A model generated the notes under the pieces. It was given only the letters and a program-made list of their open reading frames with translations, ran no database searches and was not told where the DNA came from. From assembly GCF_009834345.1 (NCBI RefSeq), contig NZ_CP035042.1, positions 3,720,001 through 3,784,000 on the forward strand: 64,000 nt of DNA. The letters run 5' to 3'. The number at the start of each line of letters is the position of its first letter. Positions within the stretch are counted from its first letter, which is position 1. Below are positions 18,873-28,310 of this stretch, piece by piece. Origin of the DNA: Billgrantia tianxiuensis (GTDB lineage: Bacteria > Pseudomonadota > Gammaproteobacteria > Pseudomonadales > Halomonadaceae). Position numbers and translations under genes: made by a program.

Positions 18873-19619
18873 TCAGGGCGTCTCCTCGTAGGCGTGGTTC
18901 GGCGAGGACGTTCCCTGCTGAGCGGCCAGAATGTGCTCCGCCAGCGCGAGATCCTCCGGATGAGTAATCTTGATATTGTCGCGCCGACCAGGCACCAGCC
19001 GCGGCTTGAGCCCCAGCGCCTCCACCGCCGAGGCCTCGTCGGTCACCTCGAGGCCGCTCGCGACGGCTTCGTTCAGCGCCCGGCACAGCAGGCCGTAGCG
19101 GAAGCCCTGAGGCGTCTGGGCATGCCACAGTCCGCTTCGCGACTCGGTCTGGGACACGTGCCCGTGGCCGTCGTCGCGCTTCATGGTGTCGGCTGCCGGA
19201 GTGGCCAGCAGGCTGCCGGCGGAATCTTCGCGCAGGGCCGCCCAGAGCCGCTGCAGGTCGGCCACCGTGACGCAGGGACGCGCCACGTCGTGCACCAGCA
19301 CCAGGTCGTCGTCGCGGGCCTCGCCAGCCAGCGCCGTCAGTGCCTGACGCACCGAGTCGACTCGCTCGGTGCCGCCGGGGCTGCGTCGCCACTGGTCGAA
19401 GGGCACCCAGCTCGCATCGAAGTGGGCATCATCGGGATCGAGGCACAGGCACAGGCGCGCCTCGGGAAAGGCCTGATGCAGCCGCGACAGGGTATGCGCC
19501 AGCACCGGCCGCCCGGCCAGCGCCAGGTACTGCTTGGGCAGCTCGGCACCCATGCGTCGCCCACGCCCCGCCGCGGGCACCACCAGCCACAGCCGCTCGC
19601 TGCCAGGCCGATCGCTCAT
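18873..19619 (-). CDS. ispD: 2-C-methyl-D-erythritol 4-phosphate cytidylyltransferase
   Basis: 248-aa enzyme that makes CDP-ME from MEP and CTP. The nucleotide-binding loop PAAGRGRRMG-x-ELPKQYL is at residues 14-31. VHDVARPCV and QTPQGFRYGLL, then TDEASAVEALG and IKITHPEDLALAE, are the usual later blocks. It lies between ftsB (4-bp overlap) and ispF (adjacent), the common ftsB-ispD-ispF order. Confidence 0.96.
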   Translation of the reverse strand: MSDRPGSERLWLVVPAAGRGRRMGAELPKQYLALAGRPVLAHTLSRLHQAFPEARLCLCLDPDDAHFDASWVPFDQWRRSPGGTERVDSVRQALTALAGEARDDDLVLVHDVARPCVTVADLQRLWAALREDSAGSLLATPAADTMKRDDGHGHVSQTESRSGLWHAQTPQGFRYGLLCRALNEAVASGLEVTDEASAVEALGLKPRLVPGRRDNIKITHPEDLALAEHILAAQQGTSSPNHAYEETP

Positions 19620-19963
19620 TGCGATGCCTCCGACTGCCGGGGAGTAGCGGCCTGATCCGCCGCGGATGACCCCACACTGCCCTCGATCACCACTCCGGGT
19701 ACCCAGTAGAACTGCTCGTCGGTACGCACCATACCGATATCGCTGCGCGCCCGCTCTTCGATGGCATCGAGCCCCGTCTTGAGGTCCACCACTTCGGCGG
19801 CCAGCCGCTCGTTACGGTCACGCAGCGGCTTGTTGGCGGCATCGAGCATGGCGACGCGCTCGCGTATCTCGCGCAACTCATGGATGCCGCCGTCGCCGAG
19901 CCACAGGCGATACTGCAGCAGCGCCAGCAGCAGAAGCAGGGCGATGGCGAGCCACTTGAGCAT
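19616..19963 (-). CDS. ftsB: Cell division protein FtsB
   Basis: 115-aa bitopic protein with one membrane segment (about residues 3-20, LAIALLLLLALLQYRLWLG), a coiled coil (HELREIRERVAMLDAANKPLRDRNERLAAEVVDLK) and a short C-terminal part EERARSDIGMVRTDEQFYWV that contacts FtsL/FtsQ. Domain order and size fit FtsB. It begins the operon leading to rpoS; enolase, its usual upstream neighbour, is not present here. Confidence 0.94.
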   Translation of the reverse strand: MLKWLAIALLLLLALLQYRLWLGDGGIHELREIRERVAMLDAANKPLRDRNERLAAEVVDLKTGLDAIEERARSDIGMVRTDEQFYWVPGVVIEGSVGSSAADQAATPRQSEASQ

Positions 19964-20036
19964 CGGCTGACGTCCTCATGATCTGAATGGCGGGCATTAT
20001 GCCATCATCGCCCGCCCGGCTCACGCCCTGAACGCC

Positions 20037-21169
20037 TCATATCCTGAACGGCAACGCCCTCTCGGCGGCCCGGCAGTAGGCTTCGACATGGCCGTGCTCC
20101 TCGTCGCAGAAGCGCGCCACGGCAGCGCGCAGTCCGGGATCGGCGAGGTGGTGCAACGAGCGTAGCCGCCGGGGAGCGAAGCCGCGGGTGAGCTTGTGCT
20201 CACCTTGGGTGCCGGGGTCGAAGCAGCTCAGACCCCGCGCCAGGCAATGCTCGATGCCCTGGTAGTAGCACGCCTCGAAGTGCAGGCAATCGGCCAGCAC
20301 CTCGCTACCCCAGTAGCGTCCGTAGAGCGTACGGCGTCCCTGCAGGCAAAGCGCGGCGGCCACCGGCTGGCCATCGAGGCGCGCCTGGATCAACACCAGC
20401 GCTTCAGGCATGGCGCGCCGCAGGCGGCGGAAGAAATCGAGATTGAGGTAGCCGTGGCGCCCTCGCTCCAGGTAGGTGATCTCGTAGCAGCGGAAGAAGT
20501 GCTCCAGCTCCCGCTCGCCAATCTCCTCGCTCTCTAGGCGATGCAGCGTGAGCCCCTGTTCGGCCACCCGCCGGCGCTCACGGCGTATCGACTTTCGCCG
20601 CTTCGAGGTCAGCGCGGCCAGAAAGCCGTCGAAATCTCCGTAGCCCTGGTCGCGCCACTGGAACTGCACGCCATGACGCACCAGCAGCTCGGGCGCACCG
20701 CAAGCCAGGCATCGATCTCGCCGCCTTCGGCGTAGAGCAGATGCCAGCTCGACAGTGCCGTTCCCTCCCACGCTGCGGCCAGCGCATTCCGCGCGGCCAG
20801 GGGATCCTCACCGCTGGCCAGCGCCAGCCGCGGCCCCGGCACGGGAGAGAAAGGAATCGCCGTGAGTCCCTTGGGATAGTAGCGCCCCCCGGCACGTTCC
20901 CAGGCATCGGCCCAGGCCCAATCGAATACGTATTCGCCGTAGGAGTGGAACTTGTGATAGTACGGCATGGCGCCGACCAGCGACTCGCCGCGCCACAGGG
21001 TCAGGTGGCGCGGCAGCCAGCCGGTCGAACGGCTGGCTGCCCCGCTCGCCTCGAGCGCATGCAGGAATTCGTGGCGCAGGAAAGGGTGATCGTCGCCGAC
21101 CAGTGCGTTCCATTGCACTGCCGGCACGGCCTCTATGGCGGGCAGCTGCTTGAGGATCAGCTCGGACAT
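20037..21169 (-). pseudogene. FemAB/GNAT-like acyltransferase (PF04339-type), frameshifted as read
   Basis: Two overlapping minus frames together give one protein of about 377 aa. The first part (MSELILKQLPAIEAVPAVQWNALVGDD...GEIDAWLAVRPE) and the second (LLVRHGVQFQWRDQGYGDFDGFLAALTSKRRKSIRRERRR ... PRRLRSLHHLADPGL) join if the C run at 20691-20693 is one base longer. This is the pattern of the large FemAB-like/GNAT family annotated as peptidoglycan biosynthesis/recognition proteins; the substrate of these proteins is not known. It lies alone between ftsB and the divergent edd operon. As with ispF, the single missing base in a C run suggests a sequencing error. Confidence 0.82.
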
Positions 21170-21262
21170 GGGGGTACCCGGAAGGTGTGACCGAAGCGCC
21201 GGCTGACAATTGGCCGACGGCCGCCTACATTGTGCCCAGACCTGCCGAACCTTTTCCATCGC

Positions 21263-21277
21263 CGTAATAAAACTACA
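21263..21277 (+). promoter_or_regulatory. HexR-like operator upstream of edd
   Basis: The 15-mer at this position matches 14 of 15 positions of the gammaproteobacterial HexR consensus TGTARTWWWAYTACA as I remember it (the first T is C). It lies about 100 bp before the edd start, on the upstream side of a candidate promoter. Confidence 0.5.
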
Positions 21278-21295
21278 TACTTTCGGCAAATGCCC

Positions 21296-21324
21296 TTCAT
21301 TTCCGCCGTGCGATGGGAGATAAT
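21296..21324 (+). promoter_or_regulatory. Candidate edd promoter
   Basis: TTCATT and GATAAT with a 17-base spacer, 40 bp before the edd ATG. A palindrome starts 2 bases after the -10, where the transcript would begin. Confidence 0.4.
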
Positions 21325-21326
21325 TT

Positions 21327-21338
21327 TGTAAATTTACA
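21327..21338 (+). promoter_or_regulatory. Palindromic operator TGTAAATTTACA before edd
   Basis: A perfect 12-bp palindrome immediately after the candidate -10 box of edd. A sibling of the form TGTAAnnTTACA lies upstream of zwf (37032-37043), so one regulator probably binds both; HexR is the obvious candidate. Confidence 0.5.
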
Positions 21339-21363
21339 TCCATCAACGACGCGAGGTGTCCCC

Positions 21364-23245
<1,882 letters not shown>

Positions 23246-23249
<4 letters not shown>

Positions 23250-24213
23250 CCCGACCGGCCCTGATCGGCGACATCGGGGGCACAAATGCCCGCTTCGCCC
23301 TGGTAACCCCGGGCGAGCACGCGCCGCGAGAGATCCTTGCCTTGCCCTGCGCCGACTATCCCGGCCTGGTGGAGGCGGTACGCGACTACCTGGAGCGGGT
23401 CGGGTTGGCCGCCGAGGCGGCGCCACGGGAAGCCTGCCTGGCCTTCGCCTGTCCCATCGGCGACGACCGCGTGACCATGACCAACAACCACTGGTCGTTC
23501 TCGCGTCGCGAGGCACAGACGGCGCTTGGCCTCGAGCGGCTCAAGGTGATCAACGACTTCACCGCCCAGGCCCTGGGGGTACCGCACCTGACGCCCGACG
23601 AGCTGGTCGAGGTACAGCCTGGCGTGGCTCGCGACCACGCCACCTGCCTGGTCATCGGACCGGGTACCGGGCTCGGCGTGGCCGGCATCTTTCCCGGCCG
23701 CCATGCCTGGATCCCGCTGCCCACCGAAGGCGGCCACGTCACCTTTGCTCCCACCGACGAGCGCGAGCAGAACCTGCTGCGTCACTTCCGCAATCGCTAT
23801 GGCCGGGTCTCCGTGGAGCGCATCCTGTGCGGCCAGGGACTGCTCGACCTCTATCTTGCCCACTGCTCGTTGAAAGGCGCCAACCCCGCCTGCCAGACGC
23901 CGGCCGAAGTGACCGCCGCCGCGACAGGCGGCGATGGCATCGCCCGTGATACCCTGCTGCGGTTTCTCAAGATTCTCGGCGATGTCTGCGGTGACGCCGC
24001 GCTGACCATGGGGCACAGGGCGGGGTCTACCTGTGTGGCGGCATCCTGCCACGGCTGCTGGACTGGCTGCCCCAGAGCCGCTTCGTCGAAGCCTTCACCG
24101 ACAAGGGCCGCATGAGCGGCTACACCCGCACCATTCCGGTCCGGGTGGTCACCGCACCCTGGCCGGGTCTACTGGGCGCCGCCGAGGCACTGCGCAACGA
24201 AGAAGTGGAATGA
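23246..24213 (+). pseudogene. glk: Glucokinase, frameshifted as read
   Basis: ATP-dependent glucose kinase of the Glk/ROK-like group that supplies glucose 6-phosphate for Zwf-Edd-Eda. The N-terminus LIGDIGGTNARFAL is the phosphate-1 motif; VINDFTAQALGV and the ATP loop LVIGPGTGLGVAG follow. The C-terminal VYLCGGILPRLLDWL and TAPWPGLLGAAEAL are found one frame away. One extra G in the run at 24010-24013 (ATGGGG to ATGGGGG) joins them into 322 aa, the usual Glk length. It overlaps edd by 4 bp (ATGA). Confidence 0.9.
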
Positions 24214-24240
24214 CGAAGTGAAGCAAGGAGAGGTGAACGA

Positions 24241-25227
24241 ATGATTCCCGCAAGCCTGCGAGCCCTGATCGACGAGACCGACGGCCAGCGTGAGTGCGAG
24301 TGGGCCGACCGCCGCGTGTGGCTGGCCCGCGAATCCTGGGGCGAACTGGTGGTCTGCTTGCAGGGCGCCCAGGTGCTTCACTTTCTACCCGCGCCCGAAA
24401 CCGCGCGTAATGCGCCCGAAGCCACACGTACTGACCTTCCCGCGCCCGCCCCCGCACAAGCTGGCACGCCGGAAGTCATGGGCGAGGGAGAAGAGGCGCT
24501 GGTGCCCGGCGGCTGGCTGTGGGTCACGCCTACGCCCCAGGCGCTGCCCGGCGCCATCCGCGGCGGCATCCCACTGTGCTGGCCATGGTTCGCCGACGAG
24601 CGCGGCGCCGACGAAAGTCCGGATCGCTCCGGCCCCATGCACGGCCCGGCGCGCCTGGCCCAATGGCGTCTGGACGCAGTGGACGAGCACGAGGGCGGCG
24701 TCGAGCTGCATCTCTCTCCCACCGAGCGTCTGCATAGCCAGTTGGTACCACGCGCGGTGATCCAGGCCAATGCCCGGCGCCTGCACGTGGAGCTGATCAC
24801 CGAGCATGCCGGCGAGACCCCAGTGAAGCTGAGCGGCGCCCTGCACAGTTACCTGGCCGTGGCCGACAGCTTCGCCTGCCGCGCCGAGGGCCTGGCCGGC
24901 GCCCGTTACCTGGACAAGCTGGCGGGTTTTGCCGAACGCGAGCAGCAGGGCGAACTCGCCGTGCGCGGCGGGCTCGACCGCATCTACCATAGCAACGCCG
25001 AGGTGGTGCTCGACGACGGCCACCGACGCCTGCGCGTCGCCCGCCAGGGCAGCGATTCAGCAGTGGTGTGGCACCCGGGCGAGACACCGCCCGACGACAC
25101 GCCGGTCATGGCTGCACGCCACTTCCTCTGCGTGGAGTCGGCCAATACCCGCCTCGACCCAGTATGGCTGGTGCCCGGCGCCCAGCATCTGCTGGGCACT
25201 ACCTTGTCGTGCGAGGCAGGCTCGTGA
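24241..25227 (+). CDS. D-hexose-6-phosphate mutarotase, YeaD type
   Basis: 328-aa aldose-epimerase-fold protein expected to interconvert anomers of glucose 6-phosphate. Conserved pieces include RGGIPLCWPWFAD, GPMHGPARLAQW with the catalytic His region, HSYLAVAD and the closing ARHFLCVESAN. Between the GAQVLHF strand and the GGWLWVTP strand sits an Ala/Pro/Glu-rich insert of about 35 residues that the family usually lacks. SD AGGAGAGG precedes the ATG. It is translationally coupled to the aldo/keto reductase and belongs to the edd-glk operon. Confidence 0.87.
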   Translation: MIPASLRALIDETDGQRECEWADRRVWLARESWGELVVCLQGAQVLHFLPAPETARNAPEATRTDLPAPAPAQAGTPEVMGEGEEALVPGGWLWVTPTPQALPGAIRGGIPLCWPWFADERGADESPDRSGPMHGPARLAQWRLDAVDEHEGGVELHLSPTERLHSQLVPRAVIQANARRLHVELITEHAGETPVKLSGALHSYLAVADSFACRAEGLAGARYLDKLAGFAEREQQGELAVRGGLDRIYHSNAEVVLDDGHRRLRVARQGSDSAVVWHPGETPPDDTPVMAARHFLCVESANTRLDPVWLVPGAQHLLGTTLSCEAGS

Positions 25228-26102
25228 AGCACGCTGCCGGAGCGCTGGAGACGCCTTTCCTGCTGGGCATGATGCGCCTGCACGAGGTGACCGACCTGCA
25301 CCCTCCTGCGCGCCTGGCCGACTGGATCGAAGCCCGCCTCGATGAGGGGCTCGAGTGGTTCGATCATGCCGACATCTACGGCGATACCCAGGGCGAGGCC
25401 CTGTTCGGTGCCGCCTTGCGCGCGCGCCCCGGGCTCGCGACACGTATCAGGGTCGTCACCAAGGCCAGCATCGTCACGCCGGAGCGCGACGTCTCGCCGT
25501 TTCGCGTCAAGCACTACGACAGCTCGCCGCAATACCTTGCCCGCAGCATCGAGGCATCCCTGGCCCGCCTCGGCGTCGAACATCTCGATCATTTCCTGCT
25601 GCACCGCCCCAGTCCGCTGATGGACGCCGAGGCCACCGGTCGAGCGCTGGACGACGCCATCGATGCCGGCAAGGTCGGCGCCGTTGGGATCTCGAATTTC
25701 CTGCCAGACCAGTGGAGACGCCTGCAGGCGGCAATGCACCATCGCCTGACGACCCACCAATTGCAGCTCTCGCTGGACCATCACCAACCGCTGTTCGATG
25801 GCACTTACGATGCACTGGTCGGCGACGGCCTGATACCGCTCGCATGGTCGCCCCTGGGCGGCGGCCAGGTCTTCCAAGGGCCGGCCGAACGGCTGCTGAT
25901 CCGGCTCGCCGAGGAGCGCGACATCACGCCGGCCGGGCTGGCATTGGCCTGGCTGCGCGCCTTGCCGGGTCGCCCACGACCGGTGATCGGCAGCCTGCGT
26001 GAAGAGCGCATCGTGGCCTTGCATGCCGACGCCCGGACGGAGATGGATCGCCCCACCTGGTATGCCCTGCTGGAGTCCGCTCGGGGTCACGAGGTGGCCT
26101 GA
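25224..26102 (+). CDS. Aldo/keto reductase
   Basis: 292-aa (GTG start inside GTGA, overlapping the mutarotase stop). The TIM-barrel aldo/keto reductase pattern is clear: WFDHADIYGDTQGEALFG includes the Asp/Tyr catalytic region, RVVTKASIV the Lys, and HLDHFLLHRPSPLMD the His. VGAVGISNFLPDQW and VIGSLREERI form the NADPH end. It resembles the YdhF-type group. The physiological substrate is unknown; its place among sugar genes suggests a sugar or sugar aldehyde. Confidence 0.87.
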   Translation: MKHAAGALETPFLLGMMRLHEVTDLHPPARLADWIEARLDEGLEWFDHADIYGDTQGEALFGAALRARPGLATRIRVVTKASIVTPERDVSPFRVKHYDSSPQYLARSIEASLARLGVEHLDHFLLHRPSPLMDAEATGRALDDAIDAGKVGAVGISNFLPDQWRRLQAAMHHRLTTHQLQLSLDHHQPLFDGTYDALVGDGLIPLAWSPLGGGQVFQGPAERLLIRLAEERDITPAGLALAWLRALPGRPRPVIGSLREERIVALHADARTEMDRPTWYALLESARGHEVA

Positions 26103-26138
26103 GGTTCGCCGCTCACAACGACAACACGAGGAATTCAC

Positions 26139-27113
26139 ATGCTACCCGTCATTGCCTTCGGCGAAGCCCTGGTCGATATGCTCTCCAGCCGCCTCGGCGA
26201 TCTTGCCGGCGACGCCCCGGAAATCTTCACGCCCTACGCCGGCGGCGCCCCGGCCAACGTGGCGGTGGCCTGCGCGCGCCTGGGGGTTCCCAGCCGCTTT
26301 CTCGGCATGCTCGGCGCCGACCACTTCGGCGACTTCCTCGCCGCGGAGCTTGCCTCGCACGGCGTCGACCTCTCCGGCGTGGTGCGCACCCACGAGGCAC
26401 GCACGGCACTGGCCTTCGTCTCCCGCGATGCCAACGGCGAGCGCACCTTCGACTTCTACCGCCCGCCCGCTGCCGACCTGCTATACCGTCTGGAACACCT
26501 GCCGGCCAGCGTGTTCGCGGAACCCGCCATCGTACATTTCTGCAGCAATAGCCTGACCGAGACGGAAATCGCCGAGACGACCCTGGCCATGGCCGACATG
26601 GCCGGCCGCGCCGGCTGCCTGGTCAGCGTCGATGCCAACCTGCGTCACAATCTGTGGCCCGACGGCCGTACCGATATCGCCCTGGTCACTCGGTTGATCG
26701 ACCATGCCGATCTGGTCAAGCTCTCGACCGACGAACTCGACTACCTGCGCGCCGATCATCCTGCCGATGCCTGGCTGGCCGAGCGGCTCGCCGCCGGTGT
26801 CAAGCTGGTGGTGATCACCGACGGTCCCGGCGAGGTGCGTGCCTTCGGCGTCGGCAGGGAGCTGCGTCATATGCCGCCAGCCGTCGAGGCGGTGGATACC
26901 ACCGCCGGAGGCGACGCCTTCATCGGCGGCCTGCTGGCCGAGCTGGCCGGCTTCCTCGGGGAACGTGGAGCGGAGGGCAACTGGCATCAGGACGACGCCT
27001 TCCTGCAGCGTGCGCTGGGCACCGCCGCCAACTGCGGCGCTCACGCCGTGACACGCCCCGGCGCCTACGCCGCCCTGCCCGACCGCAACGACCTGACCCG
27101 CCTGCGCGGCTAG
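26139..27113 (+). CDS. Fructokinase-type carbohydrate kinase, PfkB family
   Basis: 324-aa ribokinase-fold kinase. The N-terminal FGEALVDM and GGAPANVAVACARLG motifs and the C-terminal anion-hole motif DTTAGGDAFIGGLL with the catalytic Asp are complete. FYRPPAADLLY and NLRHNLW-type segments are typical of bacterial fructokinases (ScrK) rather than KDG kinase, so fructose 6-phosphate formation is the best guess. SD and a 36-bp gap separate it from the aldo/keto reductase. Its last 4 bp overlap the convergent cra gene. Confidence 0.85.
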   Translation: MLPVIAFGEALVDMLSSRLGDLAGDAPEIFTPYAGGAPANVAVACARLGVPSRFLGMLGADHFGDFLAAELASHGVDLSGVVRTHEARTALAFVSRDANGERTFDFYRPPAADLLYRLEHLPASVFAEPAIVHFCSNSLTETEIAETTLAMADMAGRAGCLVSVDANLRHNLWPDGRTDIALVTRLIDHADLVKLSTDELDYLRADHPADAWLAERLAAGVKLVVITDGPGEVRAFGVGRELRHMPPAVEAVDTTAGGDAFIGGLLAELAGFLGERGAEGNWHQDDAFLQRALGTAANCGAHAVTRPGAYAALPDRNDLTRLRG

Positions 27114-28114
27114 CAGCCCACCGAGGAGCGGGCCGGCAGGCGACGACGCAGCGTACGCGGCACGACCTGCTGCCCGATTCGATAGTCCCCAAGCGAAGCG
27201 GCAATGGCGCAGGTGAGTGCGGCCGACGCGATACGATCGTGATCCTGTACCGCCGAATTGACCGGCAGCGGCAGGAAGTCGAGCAGCCGGCTGTCGCCGA
27301 AGGTGCCCAAACGCAGCGTCTGTGGCAGCCCGCCCTCCTCCAACAGCACATCGAACACCCCGTCGAGCAGCGTGTACGAAGCCGTGACCAGAGCGTCCGG
27401 AAGACCGTCACGCTCGAGCAGCTCGCGCATCATGCGGGCGCCATCGGCACGGTCGTAGCGCTCGGCCCCGAGAATCAGCGGTTCAATGTCGCGCCCTTTC
27501 AGCGCCTGCTGGAAGCCAGCCCGCCGTTCACGGCTGATGGAAAGCACCGGCACCGCATCCAGCCAGGCGATGCGCTTCACCGACACGTCAAGCAGCGAGC
27601 GGGTCAACTGCTCGGCGGCTTCGCGATCGTTGCTCACCACGCTGGCAAAGCGCTGGGGGTCGAAGCCACGGTCCACCGCCACCACCGGCAGCCCACCACG
27701 CTGCAGTTCGTCATAGAAAGGGTCGTCCATGGGCAGGCAGCTGGCGGTGATCAGCACCTCGCAACGCTGGGCACGCAGCGACAGTGCCAGATCGCGCTCG
27801 GTATCCGCCTGGTCGTCGGAGCCGACGATCAGCAGTTGGTAGCCCTGCTCTCGGGCACCGCGCTCGAGGCGCTTGGCCAGGCGCGCGTAGCTGACGTTCT
27901 CGAGGTCGGGCACGATCAATCCCAGCAGACGGCTCGATCCGCGCCGCAGTGCCGCAGCCTGGGCATCGACCCGATAATGATGCTGGCGAACCACCGCCAT
28001 GACCCGGTCCACGGTGTCCTGGCTGATGCGGCGTTCGGCGGCCTTGCCGTTGATGACATAGCTGGCAGTCGTGCGCGAGACCCCAGCCAGTCGGGCGATT
28101 TCGGCGAGTGTCAT
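27110..28114 (-). CDS. cra: Catabolite repressor/activator Cra (FruR), LacI family
   Basis: 334-aa LacI-type regulator. The N-terminal helix-turn-helix MTLAEIARLAGVSRTTASYVINGKA and hinge are characteristic of FruR/Cra (TTASYVINGK). The effector domain begins LLGLIVPDLENVSYARLAKRLE, again Cra-like. Cra senses fructose 1-phosphate and controls carbon flow. It is divergent from fruBKA, and two close matches to the Cra box lie in the 196-bp gap, so it likely represses the fru operon until F1P accumulates. Confidence 0.92.
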   Translation of the reverse strand: MTLAEIARLAGVSRTTASYVINGKAAERRISQDTVDRVMAVVRQHHYRVDAQAAALRRGSSRLLGLIVPDLENVSYARLAKRLERGAREQGYQLLIVGSDDQADTERDLALSLRAQRCEVLITASCLPMDDPFYDELQRGGLPVVAVDRGFDPQRFASVVSNDREAAEQLTRSLLDVSVKRIAWLDAVPVLSISRERRAGFQQALKGRDIEPLILGAERYDRADGARMMRELLERDGLPDALVTASYTLLDGVFDVLLEEGGLPQTLRLGTFGDSRLLDFLPLPVNSAVQDHDRIASAALTCAIAASLGDYRIGQQVVPRTLRRRLPARSSVGC

Positions 28115-28208
28115 GGCAATCCTCTATAGGCAAGGGGCGATTCTACGTCACGCCCGGGCCTTTCCGCCCCCTCCCAAAGTCTAAGTAAACGCGGCTTGCG
28201 AAACCAGA

Positions 28209-28220
28209 TGAATCGTTCCA
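28209..28220 (+). promoter_or_regulatory. Cra operator 1 in the cra-fruB gap
   Basis: TGAATCGTTCCA matches 11 of 12 positions of the Cra box TGAAWCGNTTCA. It is centred about 95 bp before fruB. Confidence 0.7.
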
Positions 28221-28239
28221 GCATGAAAAACATGTCAGG

Positions 28240-28251
28240 TGACACGATTCA
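28240..28251 (+). promoter_or_regulatory. Cra operator 2 in the cra-fruB gap
   Basis: TGACACGATTCA matches 11 of 12 positions of the Cra box and starts exactly 31 bp (three helical turns) after operator 1, so both sites face the same side of the DNA. Confidence 0.68.
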
Positions 28252-28310
28252 GCATAGCTGACGCATGACGTCAAAGCCTGCTGAGTCACCCAGCCACCTT
28301 CAGGAGAACC

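Noticed and set aside
19989..20016. GGCGGGC/GCCCGCC inverted repeat between ftsB and the FemAB-like gene
   Set aside because: Large 14-base loop and no T tract; GC-rich sequence gives such repeats by chance.
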